Assembly: GCF_000284255.1 (NCBI RefSeq)
Contig: NC_017075.1
Location: 1,178,001-1,242,000 of the forward strand
Length of the DNA stretch: 64,000 bases
Direction: 5' to 3'
Origin: Rubrivivax gelatinosus IL144
GTDB lineage: Bacteria > Pseudomonadota > Gammaproteobacteria > Burkholderiales > Burkholderiaceae_C
The position numbers and the translations under genes were made by a program. Under the pieces are notes generated by a model. The model searched no databases, was not told the DNA's origin, and worked only from the letters and a program-made list of their open reading frames with translations. Below, in pieces: positions 49,173-59,497 of the stretch (within the stretch, counting starts at the first letter, position 1; each line of letters begins with the position of its first letter).

Positions 49173-49514
49173 ATGATCGTCTACGGCATTCCCAACTGCG
49201 ACACCGTCAAACGCGCCCGCGCCTGGCTCGCCGAGCAGGGCCGCGACTACACGTTCCACGACTTCAAGAAGGCCGGCGTGCCCGAGGCGCGGCTGGACGC
49301 CTGGATCGCCGCGCTCGGCTGGGAGCCGCTGGTCAACCGCCAGGGCACGACCTGGCGCAAGCTCGACGAAACCGTGCGCGCCGGCATCGTCGACGCCGCC
49401 TCGGCGCGCGCGCTGATGCTGGCCCAGGCCAGCGTCATCAAGCGTCCGGTCGTCGAGTGGGACGACGGCCGCATCACCGTCGGCTTCGACGCCGCGCGCT
49501 GGGCCGGCGCCTAG
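49173..49514 (+). CDS. ArsC/Spx-family thioredoxin-fold protein (YffB-like)
   Basis: The 113-residue protein begins MIVYGIPNCDTVKRARAWL, with a single Cys9 in place of the CxxC of thioredoxins. This is the YffB branch of the ArsC family, often labelled arsenate reductase; glutathione-linked activity is likely but arsenate reduction is doubtful. KRPVVEWDDGRITVGF near residue 90 is typical. The stop overlaps the convergent AlkD-like gene by 4 bp. Confidence 0.9.
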   Translation: MIVYGIPNCDTVKRARAWLAEQGRDYTFHDFKKAGVPEARLDAWIAALGWEPLVNRQGTTWRKLDETVRAGIVDAASARALMLAQASVIKRPVVEWDDGRITVGFDAARWAGA

Positions 49515-50602
49515 AGTTCCAGCTCGAACTCCGCACCGGCGACGACGCGGCCGTTGACCTGGACGTCGACGCGGTGCGCGCCGGCGAAGTAGCGACGCGT
49601 CGTGACAGGCTTCATCGAATGGCGCCTGGCCAGCGCGAGCGTCGCGCCCGCGGGCAGTTCCAGCTGCCAGCCCTTGAAGACCTTGGGCGTGCGCCGGCCG
49701 TCGGCCTTGACGTGGTGCACCAGGTAGTCGACGACGAGGCGCTGCGCCACCGCCGTGCGGCTGGCCAGCGTCAGCGACAGCGCCAGCGTCTCGCCGACCG
49801 CCAGCCGCGGCGGCGCCAGTTCCAGCACCGCGTCGCCGACGAAGTCTTCGCCGTGGCCCCACAGCGCCAGCATCGCGGCGTCGCCCTTCTTCACCAGCGT
49901 GCGGCTGGCGTGGCGCAGCAGCGCGCGGCGTTCGCGCGTCGCGCCGGGCAGGTGTTCACGCACCCAGTCGACGACGATCTCCGGGTGGTCCTTGGCGATG
50001 TCGTTGAGGTGGTTGGCGACGCTGCGGCGCACGAATTCGCTGGGGTCGTCCTGCAGCCGGCGCAGCAGCGGCAGGCTGGGCGACGGGTCGGCCACCAGCG
50101 CCGCCAGCCGCAGCCCCCAGGGCAGGCGCGGGCGCGTGCCTTCGCTGACCAGGCGGCGCACACGTTCGTCGGGGTCCTCGGCCCAGCGCGCGAGCGTCGC
50201 GTAGACCAGCGCCGGGTGCTCGACGATGAAGGGCCGGATCGCGAACTCGGCGGTGAAACGCTGCGTCAGCCGGTGCAGCGTCGCCAGCGCACGTTCGGGG
50301 TGGGCCAGGCCGCGGCGTGCGACGTATTCGCCGACCGGCCACAGCGCCCAGCTCTCCAGCCCGTCGTCGCCGGCCATCGCCGCGTCCAGGCGGTCGGCGG
50401 CGGCGCCGAAGTCCTCGGGCAGCGTCGCTTCCAGCGCGGCGCAGAGCTGCAGCGTGCGCGCCTTCAGCTCCAGCGCGTCCAGCCCGTCGGCGGCCAGGCG
50501 CTCGAAGGCGGCGGCGTCGAAACCCGGGCCGGCGGCCGCCAGGCGCGCGGCCATCTGCGCCACGAGTGCCGGGGAGATGAAGTTCTTGAACGGTTCGGCC
50601 AT
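49511..50602 (-). CDS. DNA alkylation repair (AlkD-like) HEAT-repeat protein
   Basis: The product is 363 residues, nearly all helical, made of HEAT-like repeats such as DDPSEFVRRSVANHLNDIAKDHPEIVVDWV near residue 184, the segment diagnostic of the AlkD-related family. A beta-rich tail (about 260-363) follows. AlkC/AlkD glycosylases remove bulky alkylated bases. Whether the catalytic Asp/Trp of AlkD is retained could not be confirmed by eye, so enzyme activity is inferred. It is divergent from the riboflavin synthase gene (78 bp). Confidence 0.8.
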   Translation of the reverse strand: MAEPFKNFISPALVAQMAARLAAAGPGFDAAAFERLAADGLDALELKARTLQLCAALEATLPEDFGAAADRLDAAMAGDDGLESWALWPVGEYVARRGLAHPERALATLHRLTQRFTAEFAIRPFIVEHPALVYATLARWAEDPDERVRRLVSEGTRPRLPWGLRLAALVADPSPSLPLLRRLQDDPSEFVRRSVANHLNDIAKDHPEIVVDWVREHLPGATRERRALLRHASRTLVKKGDAAMLALWGHGEDFVGDAVLELAPPRLAVGETLALSLTLASRTAVAQRLVVDYLVHHVKADGRRTPKVFKGWQLELPAGATLALARRHSMKPVTTRRYFAGAHRVDVQVNGRVVAGAEFELEL

Positions 50603-50680
50603 GCGCCGACGATAGCCTGCCGGTGCCTGCGCTAAGCTCGGCGGCTTCGCCGCGCCCGCGGCCCCTGCCTCGCATCACCC

Positions 50681-52814
<2,134 letters not shown>

Positions 52815-52836
52815 TCACGGCCTGCGCACGATGAAC

Positions 52837-52862
52837 AAAGCCGCCCTCGGGCGGCTTTTTCT
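52837..52862 (+). terminator. Intrinsic terminator after argG
   Basis: AAAGCCGCC-CTCG-GGCGGCTTT is a 9-bp stem with a tetraloop, followed by TTCTTT. It ends 48 bp after the argG stop and is a textbook Rho-independent terminator. Confidence 0.93.
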
Positions 52863-52931
52863 TTGCCGTGGCGGACGCCTCAGTCCTTCACGGCGTGAAC
52901 GGACGATGCCGGTCGCTTCGCGCCCGGCGCC

Positions 52932-53381
52932 TCAGTCCTGCTGCGGCCGTCCGACGATTTGCACGTCCAGGCGGGGTTCGGCCAGCTTCTGGTCGATGCG
53001 GCTCTCGACGAAGATGTGCTTGGGGTCGACGCCGCGGTCGGCGAGGAAACGTTTGACCGACTCCAGCCGCCCCGGCGTCAGCGCACGTTCGTCGCGGTTG
53101 CTGCCATCGATCTTCCACGGGCCGGTGGGCACCAGCAGCGCCACCTCGACCTGCAGGCCCAGCGCGTCGAGCACCAGCTCGGCCAGGCGCTGGCGGCCGT
53201 CGGCCGAGAGCTTGTCGCCGTCGAACAGGCCGCGGGCGGGCAGCGACGCGGTCTGCGTCTTCACCTCGCTCTTCTGCGTGCTGGGCACGAGCGGCGGTAC
53301 GGGCTGGTCGCCCGGCGCCGGCATCGCGGCGCCTGCGGCCAGCAGGCACAGCAGGGCGAGGGACAGGCGGGGGGCTTGCAT
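52932..53381 (-). CDS. Exported OmpA-like domain protein
   Basis: The product is 149 residues. The signal peptide is MQAPRLSLALLCLLAAGAAMP. From about residue 50 the OmpA C-terminal pattern appears: a long helix (KLSADGRQRLAELVLDALG), a strand (EVALLVPTG), then SNRDERALTPGRLESVKRFLADRGVDPKHIFVESRI, in which the NRxL..R.ESV register of peptidoglycan-binding OmpA domains is kept. It probably binds cell wall peptidoglycan. It is an isolated leftward gene; GAGAG precedes ATG. Confidence 0.72.
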   Translation of the reverse strand: MQAPRLSLALLCLLAAGAAMPAPGDQPVPPLVPSTQKSEVKTQTASLPARGLFDGDKLSADGRQRLAELVLDALGLQVEVALLVPTGPWKIDGSNRDERALTPGRLESVKRFLADRGVDPKHIFVESRIDQKLAEPRLDVQIVGRPQQD

Positions 53382-53524
53382 CGGTGTTTCTCTCGAATGG
53401 GAAGGTCTTCCGCCCCATTCTGCACGCCCGGCGCGTGCGAGGCACGCACCGCAGCGTCGCGCGCTTGCGCATCGTTGCACGCGAAACGACGGTGCGCGGC
53501 CCGCACCCTGGCGGGCCGCGCACC

Positions 53525-53872
53525 TCAACGCCCTTGCGCGTCGACGCGGATCGACGCGAACCAGGCGGCCAGGTTCTCGATGTCGCTGTCCGACAGCGGC
53601 TTGGCGATGACGTTCATCACCGGGTGCTGGCGCTGGCCGTTGCGGTAGTGGCGCAGCTGCGTCTCGAGGTACGCCGCGGGCTGGCCGGCGAGGTTGGGCG
53701 CCTCCGGATGCACGGCCACGCCCATGGTCCCGTGGCAGACGCTGCAGGCCTGGGCCTTGGTGCGCCCGGCCGCGACGTCCTGCGCCGCGGCCGGGCCGGT
53801 GGCCCCCAGCACGGCCCCCAGTACGGTCACCAGCACGGCCGCCACCACGGCGGCCAGCCACCAGGGCAGCAT
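53525..53872 (-). CDS. Small c-type cytochrome
   Basis: The product is 115 residues. An N-terminal helix (WWLAAVVAAVLVTVLGAVLGA) is a signal or anchor. The haem site CSVCHGTMG lies near residue 43 and the axial Met is probably in HPVMNVIAKPLSD near residue 84. This is the class I / c4-c5 half-type. It starts 2 bp past the sorbosone-dehydrogenase-like gene, so it is the natural electron acceptor for that periplasmic enzyme. Confidence 0.9.
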   Translation of the reverse strand: MLPWWLAAVVAAVLVTVLGAVLGATGPAAAQDVAAGRTKAQACSVCHGTMGVAVHPEAPNLAGQPAAYLETQLRHYRNGQRQHPVMNVIAKPLSDSDIENLAAWFASIRVDAQGR

Positions 53873-53874
53873 CG

Positions 53875-55161
53875 TCACGGCGCCTGGTAGCTGACGCGGT
53901 AGATCGCGCCGGCGAAGTCGTCGCTGATCAGCAGCGAGCCGTCCTTGGCCATCGCCACGTCGACCGGGCGGCCGCGGTAGATGCCGCTGGCGTCCAGCCA
54001 GCCTTCGGCAAAGACCTCGGTCTTGTCGGCCGTGCCGTCGGCCTTCAGCGAGGTGAAGAGCACGCGCGCGCCGATCGGCTTGGTGCGGTTCCACGAACCG
54101 TGCTGGGCCGAGAAGAAGCCGCCGCGGTACTTCTCGGGGAAGGCCTGGCCCGTGTAGAAGGCCATGCCCAGGTCGGCCGCGTGGGCGTCGGTGTAGACCT
54201 GCGGGTCGGTGATGTTGGGCGGCAGCGGGTCCTTGTCGTAGCCGAACTCGGTGATGCGCGTGCGGCCCTGCTTCCACGGGTAGCCGAAGAACTGGCCGGG
54301 TTTGGTTGCGCGGTTGATCTCGCCGGTGGGGATGTCGTCGCCCATGCCGTCGGTCTGGTTGTCGGTGAACCAGAGGCTGCCGTCCTTGGGGTTGAAGTCC
54401 ATGCCCACCGAGTTGCGCACGCCGGTGGCGAAGACCTCGCGGCCGCTGCCGTCGAAGGCGTTCATGCGCACGATGCCGCCGATGCCCCACTGGCGGTACA
54501 GGTCCAGCTTGTCGCGCGCCGGCACGTTGAAGGGCTGGCCCAGCGTGACGTAGAGCTTGCCGTCGGGGCCGACGCGGCAGGTGCGTGCGCCGTGGTTGAA
54601 GCTCTCCTCCTCGGGCGGGATCAGCTTGCCCTGGCCGACGACCTCGATGACGGCGACGTCCGGGCCTTCGTAGAAGAACTCGGCGGCCGGGAAGTTGAGC
54701 ACGCGGTTGTGCTCGGCGACGATCAAGAAGCCGTCCTTGGTCCAGCAGACGCCGTTCGGGTTGTGGAACTTCAGGCTAGGCGCGAAGGACTTCACCTCGT
54801 CGGCGACGCCGTCGCTGTTGCGGTCGGTGACGGCCCAGACCGTCGTCTTGCGCGTGCCGACGAAGAGCATGTTGGTGCTGGGCGCCACCGCCATGTGGCG
54901 CGCGTCGGGCACGACGGCGAAGAGCTCGATCGAGAAGCCCGGCGGCAGCTTGATGCGCTGCAGGTTCTGCCGGATCGCGTCGGCGTTGCGCCCGGTCTGC
55001 GGCACCTGCGGGATGTTCAGGTCCGTCGTCGCCACCTTGAACTGCTTGAGCTTGTCGATCGCGGTCTGCGCGCCGGCGCTCGGCACGGCGAGCACGAACG
55101 CGGCGGCGGCGGCAACGCAGGCCAAGCGCGGCGGCTTGGGGCGCGGGTGGCGGATGGGCAT
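53875..55161 (-). CDS. PQQ-dependent sugar dehydrogenase / sorbosone dehydrogenase-like protein
   Basis: The 428-residue protein has a signal peptide to about residue 31 and a six-bladed beta-propeller. Characteristic segments are LPPGFSIELFAVVPDARHMAVAPS near residue 73, FHNPNGVCW near 133, FNHGARTCRVGPDGKLYVTLG near 194 and GSWNRTKPIGARVLF near 362. These fit the L-sorbosone dehydrogenase family. It oxidises an unknown sugar or aldehyde in the periplasm using PQQ, passing electrons to the cytochrome encoded next. It is divergent from a sigma-54 activator across an inverted repeat. Confidence 0.9.
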   Translation of the reverse strand: MPIRHPRPKPPRLACVAAAAAFVLAVPSAGAQTAIDKLKQFKVATTDLNIPQVPQTGRNADAIRQNLQRIKLPPGFSIELFAVVPDARHMAVAPSTNMLFVGTRKTTVWAVTDRNSDGVADEVKSFAPSLKFHNPNGVCWTKDGFLIVAEHNRVLNFPAAEFFYEGPDVAVIEVVGQGKLIPPEEESFNHGARTCRVGPDGKLYVTLGQPFNVPARDKLDLYRQWGIGGIVRMNAFDGSGREVFATGVRNSVGMDFNPKDGSLWFTDNQTDGMGDDIPTGEINRATKPGQFFGYPWKQGRTRITEFGYDKDPLPPNITDPQVYTDAHAADLGMAFYTGQAFPEKYRGGFFSAQHGSWNRTKPIGARVLFTSLKADGTADKTEVFAEGWLDASGIYRGRPVDVAMAKDGSLLISDDFAGAIYRVSYQAP

Positions 55162-55295
55162 GGCGGTCTCCTCTCGTGTTCTCCAATGGACGAAGGCACC
55201 GGTTTCGGCGCAAGGTCCGCCGTCTGCAACCGCCGTTCCACCGGGGGTTCACCCGCGGTCCGCTCGCCCCGCACGAGGCAGGCGGCCGTGCCCCG

Positions 55296-55316
55296 GGTGT
55301 CGCGCCGCGCGACACC
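55296..55316. promoter_or_regulatory. Inverted repeat between dehydrogenase and sigma-54 activator genes
   Basis: GGTGTCGCG-CCG-CGCGACACC is a perfect 9-bp inverted repeat. A further half-site GGTGTC occurs at 55327-55332. The spacing and location suit an enhancer for the adjacent NtrC-type activator. No convincing -24/-12 promoter was found in the same intergenic region. Confidence 0.55.
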
Positions 55317-55376
55317 GGTCGTTCACGGTGTCCAGAAACGAAACAGCCGGGCGTCAGCCGGCAGGAGGAGCTGTCG

Positions 55377-57209
55377 ATGCAACAGGAGCTCTGCGCGGCC
55401 GACCCGGCGCTGGCCCGCCGCGCCGCCGCCCTGGTGGTCGAGGGCGGCCCGCCCGACACGCTGATCCTCGACAGCTGGGCGCGCTGCGCCGCCGCCGGGC
55501 TGCAGGCCGGCGCCGCGGTGCAGGTGCCGGTGGTCGACGGCGGCGAACTGGCGCGGCGCCGCGAGCGCGCCGGCGGCGTGCGCCGGCTGGCGCTGGCGCA
55601 GATGGAGGCGCTGGTGCCGCAGATCGCCGGCTCGAACTTCCTGCTCGCCTTCGCCGATGCCGACGGCGTGATCCTCGACCTGCGTACCGACTCCCGTTTT
55701 TGCATGGACGACGGCGACGGCATCGTCACCGGCAGCCGCTGGCGCGAGGCCGACGCCGGCACCAACGGCCTGGGCACCGCGCTGGCCAGCGGCCAGGCGG
55801 TGGCGGTGACCGGGGGCGAGCACTTCTTCGAGCGCCTGGGCCGCATCTCCTGCACCGCCGCACCGGTGCACGACGTCGACGGCTCGCTGGCCGGCGTGCT
55901 CGACGCCTCGTCCTACGTCGCCGCACGCCAGCGCCATACGCTGGCGCTGGTACGCATCGCCGCCGTGCAGATGGAGAACGCGCTGCTGCGCCAGCGCATG
56001 CGCGGCCGCTGGGTCGTGGCGCTGGCGACGCGGCCCGAGTTCCTGGGCACCGCCAGTGAAGGCCTGCTGGCCTTCGACGACGCCGGCCGGCTGCTGGCGG
56101 CCAACGCGCGCGCGGCGCAGCTGTTGCACGGCGCCGCCGCCGCGGGCACGGCCTGCGAGGCGCTGCTCGGCGAACGCTGGGAGGCGCTGGTCTCGCGCTG
56201 GCGCCAGGACGGCGCGGCGCCGCTGCGCGCGGCCGGCGGCCTGGCGCTGCACGCCGCCGCGGTGGCGCGCCCGCCGCAGGCGCTGCCGCGGGCCTCCCGC
56301 CCCGCCGCCGTCACCGCCGCGCCGGGCGTCGTCGCCGACGACCCGGCAGTGGCCGAGGCCTTCCGCCTCGTCGAGGCGGCGGTGCGCATCACGGCGCCGA
56401 TCCTGATCCAGGGCGAGACCGGCTGCGGCAAGGAGCTGCTGGCGCGCCACGCGCACGTCGCGAGCGGGCGGCGCGGGCACTTCGTCGCCGTCAACTGCGG
56501 TGCCTTGCCCGAGGGCCTGCTGGAGGCCGAGCTCTTCGGCCACGTCGGCGGCGCCTACACCGGCGCGCGCCGCGAGGGTAGCGTCGGCCTGGTGGCCAGC
56601 GCCGACGGCGGCACGCTGCTGCTCGACGAGATCGGCGAGCTGCCGTTGGCGCAGCAGGCGGCGCTGCTGCGTTTCCTCGACGATGGCCTGGTGCGGCCGG
56701 TGGGCGGCACGGCCAGCCGGCGCGTCGACGTGCAACTGCTGGCCGCGACCCACGTGCCGCTGGCCGAGGCCGCCGCGGCACGGCGTTTCCGCCCCGACCT
56801 GCTGTACCGGCTGGACACGGTGCGTGTGGAGCTGCCGCCGCTGCGCCGGCGCGAGGACTTCTGCGCCGCGGTGCGCAGCGTGCTGGCGACGCTGGACGGC
56901 GCCTCGCGCATCGACGACGAGGCCGTCGCCCGGTTGGCGCGGCACGACTGGCCGGGCAACTTCCGCGAACTGCGCTCGCTGCTGACGCGCGCGCTGCTGC
57001 GCCGCGGCGGCGGGCGGCTGGGGCTGGCCGACGTCGAGCCGCTGCTGCCGCCGCTGGCGCCCGCCGCGGGCTCGGCGCTGCAGCAGCAGGCCAGCGAACG
57101 CGTGCGCCGCGTCTTCGAACGCTGCGGCAACGTCAGCCGCACGGCGCGCGAGCTGGGCATCTCGCGCACGACGGTCTATCGCCACCTGCGCGCACCGCTG
57201 GCGCGCTGA
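55377..57209 (+). CDS. Sigma-54-dependent activator with GAF domain (AcoR-like)
   Basis: The product is 610 residues. An N-terminal GAF sensor region spans about 60-210. A degenerate linker leads to an AAA+ domain with Walker A GETGCGKE near residue 346 and Walker B GGTLLLDEIGELP near 415. The sigma-54 contact loop reads GAYTGA, a tolerated variant of GAFTGA. A Fis-type HTH closes the protein (GNVSRTARELGISRTTVYRHL). GGAGGAG precedes ATG. The plan matches AcoR/MimR-like activators of alcohol or ketone catabolism. The divergent sorbosone-dehydrogenase-like gene is a possible target. Confidence 0.92.
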   Translation: MQQELCAADPALARRAAALVVEGGPPDTLILDSWARCAAAGLQAGAAVQVPVVDGGELARRRERAGGVRRLALAQMEALVPQIAGSNFLLAFADADGVILDLRTDSRFCMDDGDGIVTGSRWREADAGTNGLGTALASGQAVAVTGGEHFFERLGRISCTAAPVHDVDGSLAGVLDASSYVAARQRHTLALVRIAAVQMENALLRQRMRGRWVVALATRPEFLGTASEGLLAFDDAGRLLAANARAAQLLHGAAAAGTACEALLGERWEALVSRWRQDGAAPLRAAGGLALHAAAVARPPQALPRASRPAAVTAAPGVVADDPAVAEAFRLVEAAVRITAPILIQGETGCGKELLARHAHVASGRRGHFVAVNCGALPEGLLEAELFGHVGGAYTGARREGSVGLVASADGGTLLLDEIGELPLAQQAALLRFLDDGLVRPVGGTASRRVDVQLLAATHVPLAEAAAARRFRPDLLYRLDTVRVELPPLRRREDFCAAVRSVLATLDGASRIDDEAVARLARHDWPGNFRELRSLLTRALLRRGGGRLGLADVEPLLPPLAPAAGSALQQQASERVRRVFERCGNVSRTARELGISRTTVYRHLRAPLAR

Positions 57210-57219
57210 GACCGGACGC

Positions 57220-57239
57220 GCAAGGCCGGAAGGCCTTGC
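57220..57239. terminator. Hairpin after sigma-54 activator gene
   Basis: GCAAGGCC-GGAA-GGCCTTGC is a perfect 8-bp stem with a GNRA-type loop, 10 bp past the stop. It has no T-run, so it is a weak or Rho-assisted terminator candidate. Confidence 0.45.
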
Positions 57240-57398
57240 ACGCCTGTCGAAGGCCAGAGCGCGATTTCACGCGCGAGGGCTGAGGCCGGCGGCTACGCTT
57301 TGTTGCAAGCGGGGCGGGTTTCTTGACGCGGCGTGAATGGGGCGTAATGGCGTGCGTTTGCAATGGCAGCCATCGTCGAACAACCCGGAGAACCCGCG

Positions 57399-57731
57399 AT
57401 GAAGAACCTGTCCCTCGTCTCGCTGGCCGCCGTGCTGGCGCAGGCCGGTGCCGCCGGCAGCGCCCAGGCGCGTGAACGCGCCGTGCAACGCGAGGTCTCG
57501 CGCAGCGACGGCCACGTGCAGAGCACCGTCACCGGCGCGGAAGGCCGCAGCTTCACGCGCGACACCACGCGCGCCGACGGCGACAAGTCGACGACGATCA
57601 CCGGCGCCGACGGCAAGACCGTCAGCCGCGAGGTCGACCGCAGCGGCAACGACAAGACCGTCACCGTGACCGGCGCCGACGGCAAGACCGAGACGCGCAC
57701 CGTGCCGCGCCGCCGCCTGCGCCAGCCGTAA
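57399..57731 (+). CDS. Exported repeat protein of unknown function
   Basis: The product is 110 residues. A signal peptide (MKNLSLVSLAAVLAQAGAAGSAQA) precedes three imperfect repeats of about 21-24 residues with the core T-x-T-G-A-[DE]-G-[KR], e.g. TVTGAEGRSFTRD, TITGADGKTVSRE and TVTGADGKTETRT. The repeats are hydrophilic and beta-prone, separated by R-[AS]-D/G-x-D/N-K. CCGGAG precedes ATG. I do not recognise a family; short periplasmic repeat proteins of this kind occur in betaproteobacteria without known roles. Confidence 0.65.
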   Translation: MKNLSLVSLAAVLAQAGAAGSAQARERAVQREVSRSDGHVQSTVTGAEGRSFTRDTTRADGDKSTTITGADGKTVSREVDRSGNDKTVTVTGADGKTETRTVPRRRLRQP

Positions 57732-57755
57732 AACCGGCGCCGGGGCCGTGCACGC

Positions 57756-58838
57756 TCAGCCGTGCGCGGCCTCGAACTCCTTCATGTAGGCCACCAGCGC
57801 CTGCACGCCTTCGATCGGCATCGCGTTGTAGATCGACGCGCGCATGCCGCCGACGATGCGGTGGCCCTTCAGCTGCACCAGCCCGCGTTCGTCGGCGCCC
57901 TTCAGGAAGGCGGCGTCGAGCGCGCTGTCGTGCAGGCGGAACGGCACGTTCATCCACGAGCGGCAGTCGCGTGCGATCGGGCTCGAGTAGAACGAGGTCG
58001 AGTCCAGGAAGTCGTAGAGCAGCGCCGCCTTGACGCGGTTGTGCTCGGCCATCGCGGCCAGGCCGCCGCGCGCCTTGAGCCAGTTGAACACCAGCCCGGC
58101 GATGTAGATCGCGTAGGTCGGCGGGGTGTTGTACATCGAGCCGTGCTCGGCGACGACCTGGTAGTCGAAGGCCGTCGGCGTGCAGGGCAGGGCGCCGCCG
58201 AGCAGGTCTTCGCGCACGATGACGATCGTCAGCCCCGAGGGGCCGATGTTCTTCTGCGCGCCGGCGTAGATCAGGCCGTAGCGCGAGACGTCGATCGGGC
58301 GCGACAGGATGTCGCTGGACATGTCGGCCACCAGCGGCACGCTGCCGACGTCGGGCGTCCAGTGGTACTGCACGCCGCCGATGGTCTCGTTGGTGCAGAT
58401 GTGCACGTAGGCGGCGTTCGGGTCGAGCTTCCAGCTGTCGCGCGCCGGGATCGCCACCGAGCCGCCTTCGGCGTTGCTGGCGACGACGTTGACCTGGCCG
58501 TAGCGGCGGGCCTCGGCGATCGAGCGCCGGCTCCATTCGCCGGTGTCGACGTAGTCGGCGCCGGCGTGGCCGCGCAGCATGTTCATCGGCACGATGGCGT
58601 TCTCGGCGATCGCGCCGCCCTGCATGAACAGGATCTTGTAGTTGGCCGGCACCGCCAGCAGCTCGCGCAGCAGCGTCTCGGCTTCTTCGGCGATGGCCAT
58701 GAAGTGCTTGCCGCGGTGGCTCATCTCCATGACCGACATGCCGCTGCCGTGCCAATCCAGCATTTCCTCCGCGGCCTGGCGCAGCACCGGTTCGGGCAGG
58801 GCGGCGGGGCCGGCGCTGAAGTTGTGGACGCGGCGCAT
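57756..58838 (-). CDS. serC: Phosphoserine aminotransferase
   Basis: The 360-residue cytosolic PLP enzyme converts 3-phosphohydroxypyruvate to phosphoserine (serine and PLP synthesis). Motifs are [15 protein letters not shown] at residue 5, [15 protein letters not shown] near 40, MQGGAI near 73 and the PLP lysine region [17 protein letters not shown] near 192. AGGAG is 9 bp before ATG 58838; an in-frame ATG at 58847 is possible. The length matches SerC. It is divergent from a universal stress protein. Confidence 0.97.
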   Translation of the reverse strand: MRRVHNFSAGPAALPEPVLRQAAEEMLDWHGSGMSVMEMSHRGKHFMAIAEEAETLLRELLAVPANYKILFMQGGAIAENAIVPMNMLRGHAGADYVDTGEWSRRSIAEARRYGQVNVVASNAEGGSVAIPARDSWKLDPNAAYVHICTNETIGGVQYHWTPDVGSVPLVADMSSDILSRPIDVSRYGLIYAGAQKNIGPSGLTIVIVREDLLGGALPCTPTAFDYQVVAEHGSMYNTPPTYAIYIAGLVFNWLKARGGLAAMAEHNRVKAALLYDFLDSTSFYSSPIARDCRSWMNVPFRLHDSALDAAFLKGADERGLVQLKGHRIVGGMRASIYNAMPIEGVQALVAYMKEFEAAHG

Positions 58839-58953
58839 CGGAAGCATCTCCTGGCAGTGGCTTGAAGCCGGGATTATCCCGGGCGCGCGGGGCCGCCGGT
58901 CTGATCCCGGTCGGCACGGCGTCGGCGGGGCTTCGGCGGCGACGGTCCGCGTC

Positions 58954-58994
58954 TTGAGATTGGTCAATGTGCGCGGGGCGCGCGGACCTAGACT
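58954..58994 (+). promoter_or_regulatory. Class II FNR/Anr-type promoter of usp gene
   Basis: TTGA-GATTGG-TCAA (58954-58967) fits the FNR-type box TTGAT-N4-ATCAA at 8 of 10 positions. A -10-like TAGACT sits at 58989-58994. If transcription starts near 59002, the box is centred at -41.5, exactly the class II position. Confidence 0.6.
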
Positions 58995-59035
58995 GGATTC
59001 GAAGCCCCGCCCCCGGGGCGCCAAGAGGAAGCGAG

Positions 59036-59479
59036 ATGTTCAAGCACCTGCTCGTGCCGGTCGACGGCACCGAACTCTCCGAGAAGGCCGCGCAGACCGC
59101 GATCGACCTGGCCGCCAAACTGGGTGCCGCGCTGACTGCCTTCGTCGCCGAACCGATGCCGCCGCTGCCCAACATGGGCAGCAGCCCGGCGGTCTACAAG
59201 CGCGATGCCGATGCGCACATGGCGCGCACCGAGCAGCACGCGCGGCAGGTGCTGGCGCGCATCGGCGAGCGTGCCGCCGAAGTCGGCGTCAAGTACCAGG
59301 GCAAGTTCCTGCGCACCGACGCCATCGACCAGGCCATCGTCGACGCCGCCAAGGAGTTCGACTGCGACCTGATCGTGATGGCCACCCACGGCCGCGGCGT
59401 GTTCGGCGAACTGCTGTTCGGCTCGCACACGAAGAACGTGCTGTCGCGCTGCAAGGTGCCGGTGCTGGTGCTGCACTGA
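59036..59479 (+). CDS. Universal stress protein (UspA family)
   Basis: The 147-residue protein has the Usp fold: [25 protein letters not shown] at the N-terminus and the ATP-binding motif [21 protein letters not shown] near residue 118 (G-2x-G-9x-GS type). It therefore belongs to the ATP-binding branch. GAGGAAGCGAG precedes the ATG. The FNR-type promoter upstream suggests induction under low oxygen, as for Anr-controlled Usp proteins of Pseudomonas. It ends 18 bp from the convergent integron integrase. Confidence 0.95.
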   Translation: MFKHLLVPVDGTELSEKAAQTAIDLAAKLGAALTAFVAEPMPPLPNMGSSPAVYKRDADAHMARTEQHARQVLARIGERAAEVGVKYQGKFLRTDAIDQAIVDAAKEFDCDLIVMATHGRGVFGELLFGSHTKNVLSRCKVPVLVLH

Positions 59480-59497
59480 TGAGCACCTGAGCCGCGC

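Noticed and set aside
50603..50680. FMN riboswitch before riboflavin synthase
   Set aside because: The 78-bp gap is too short and lacks the conserved RFN segments.
55162..55376. Sigma-54 promoter in the activator/dehydrogenase intergenic region
   Set aside because: GGCACGGCCGCCTGC and GGCACCGGTTTCGGCGC look similar but the GG-to-GC spacing is not 10 bp.
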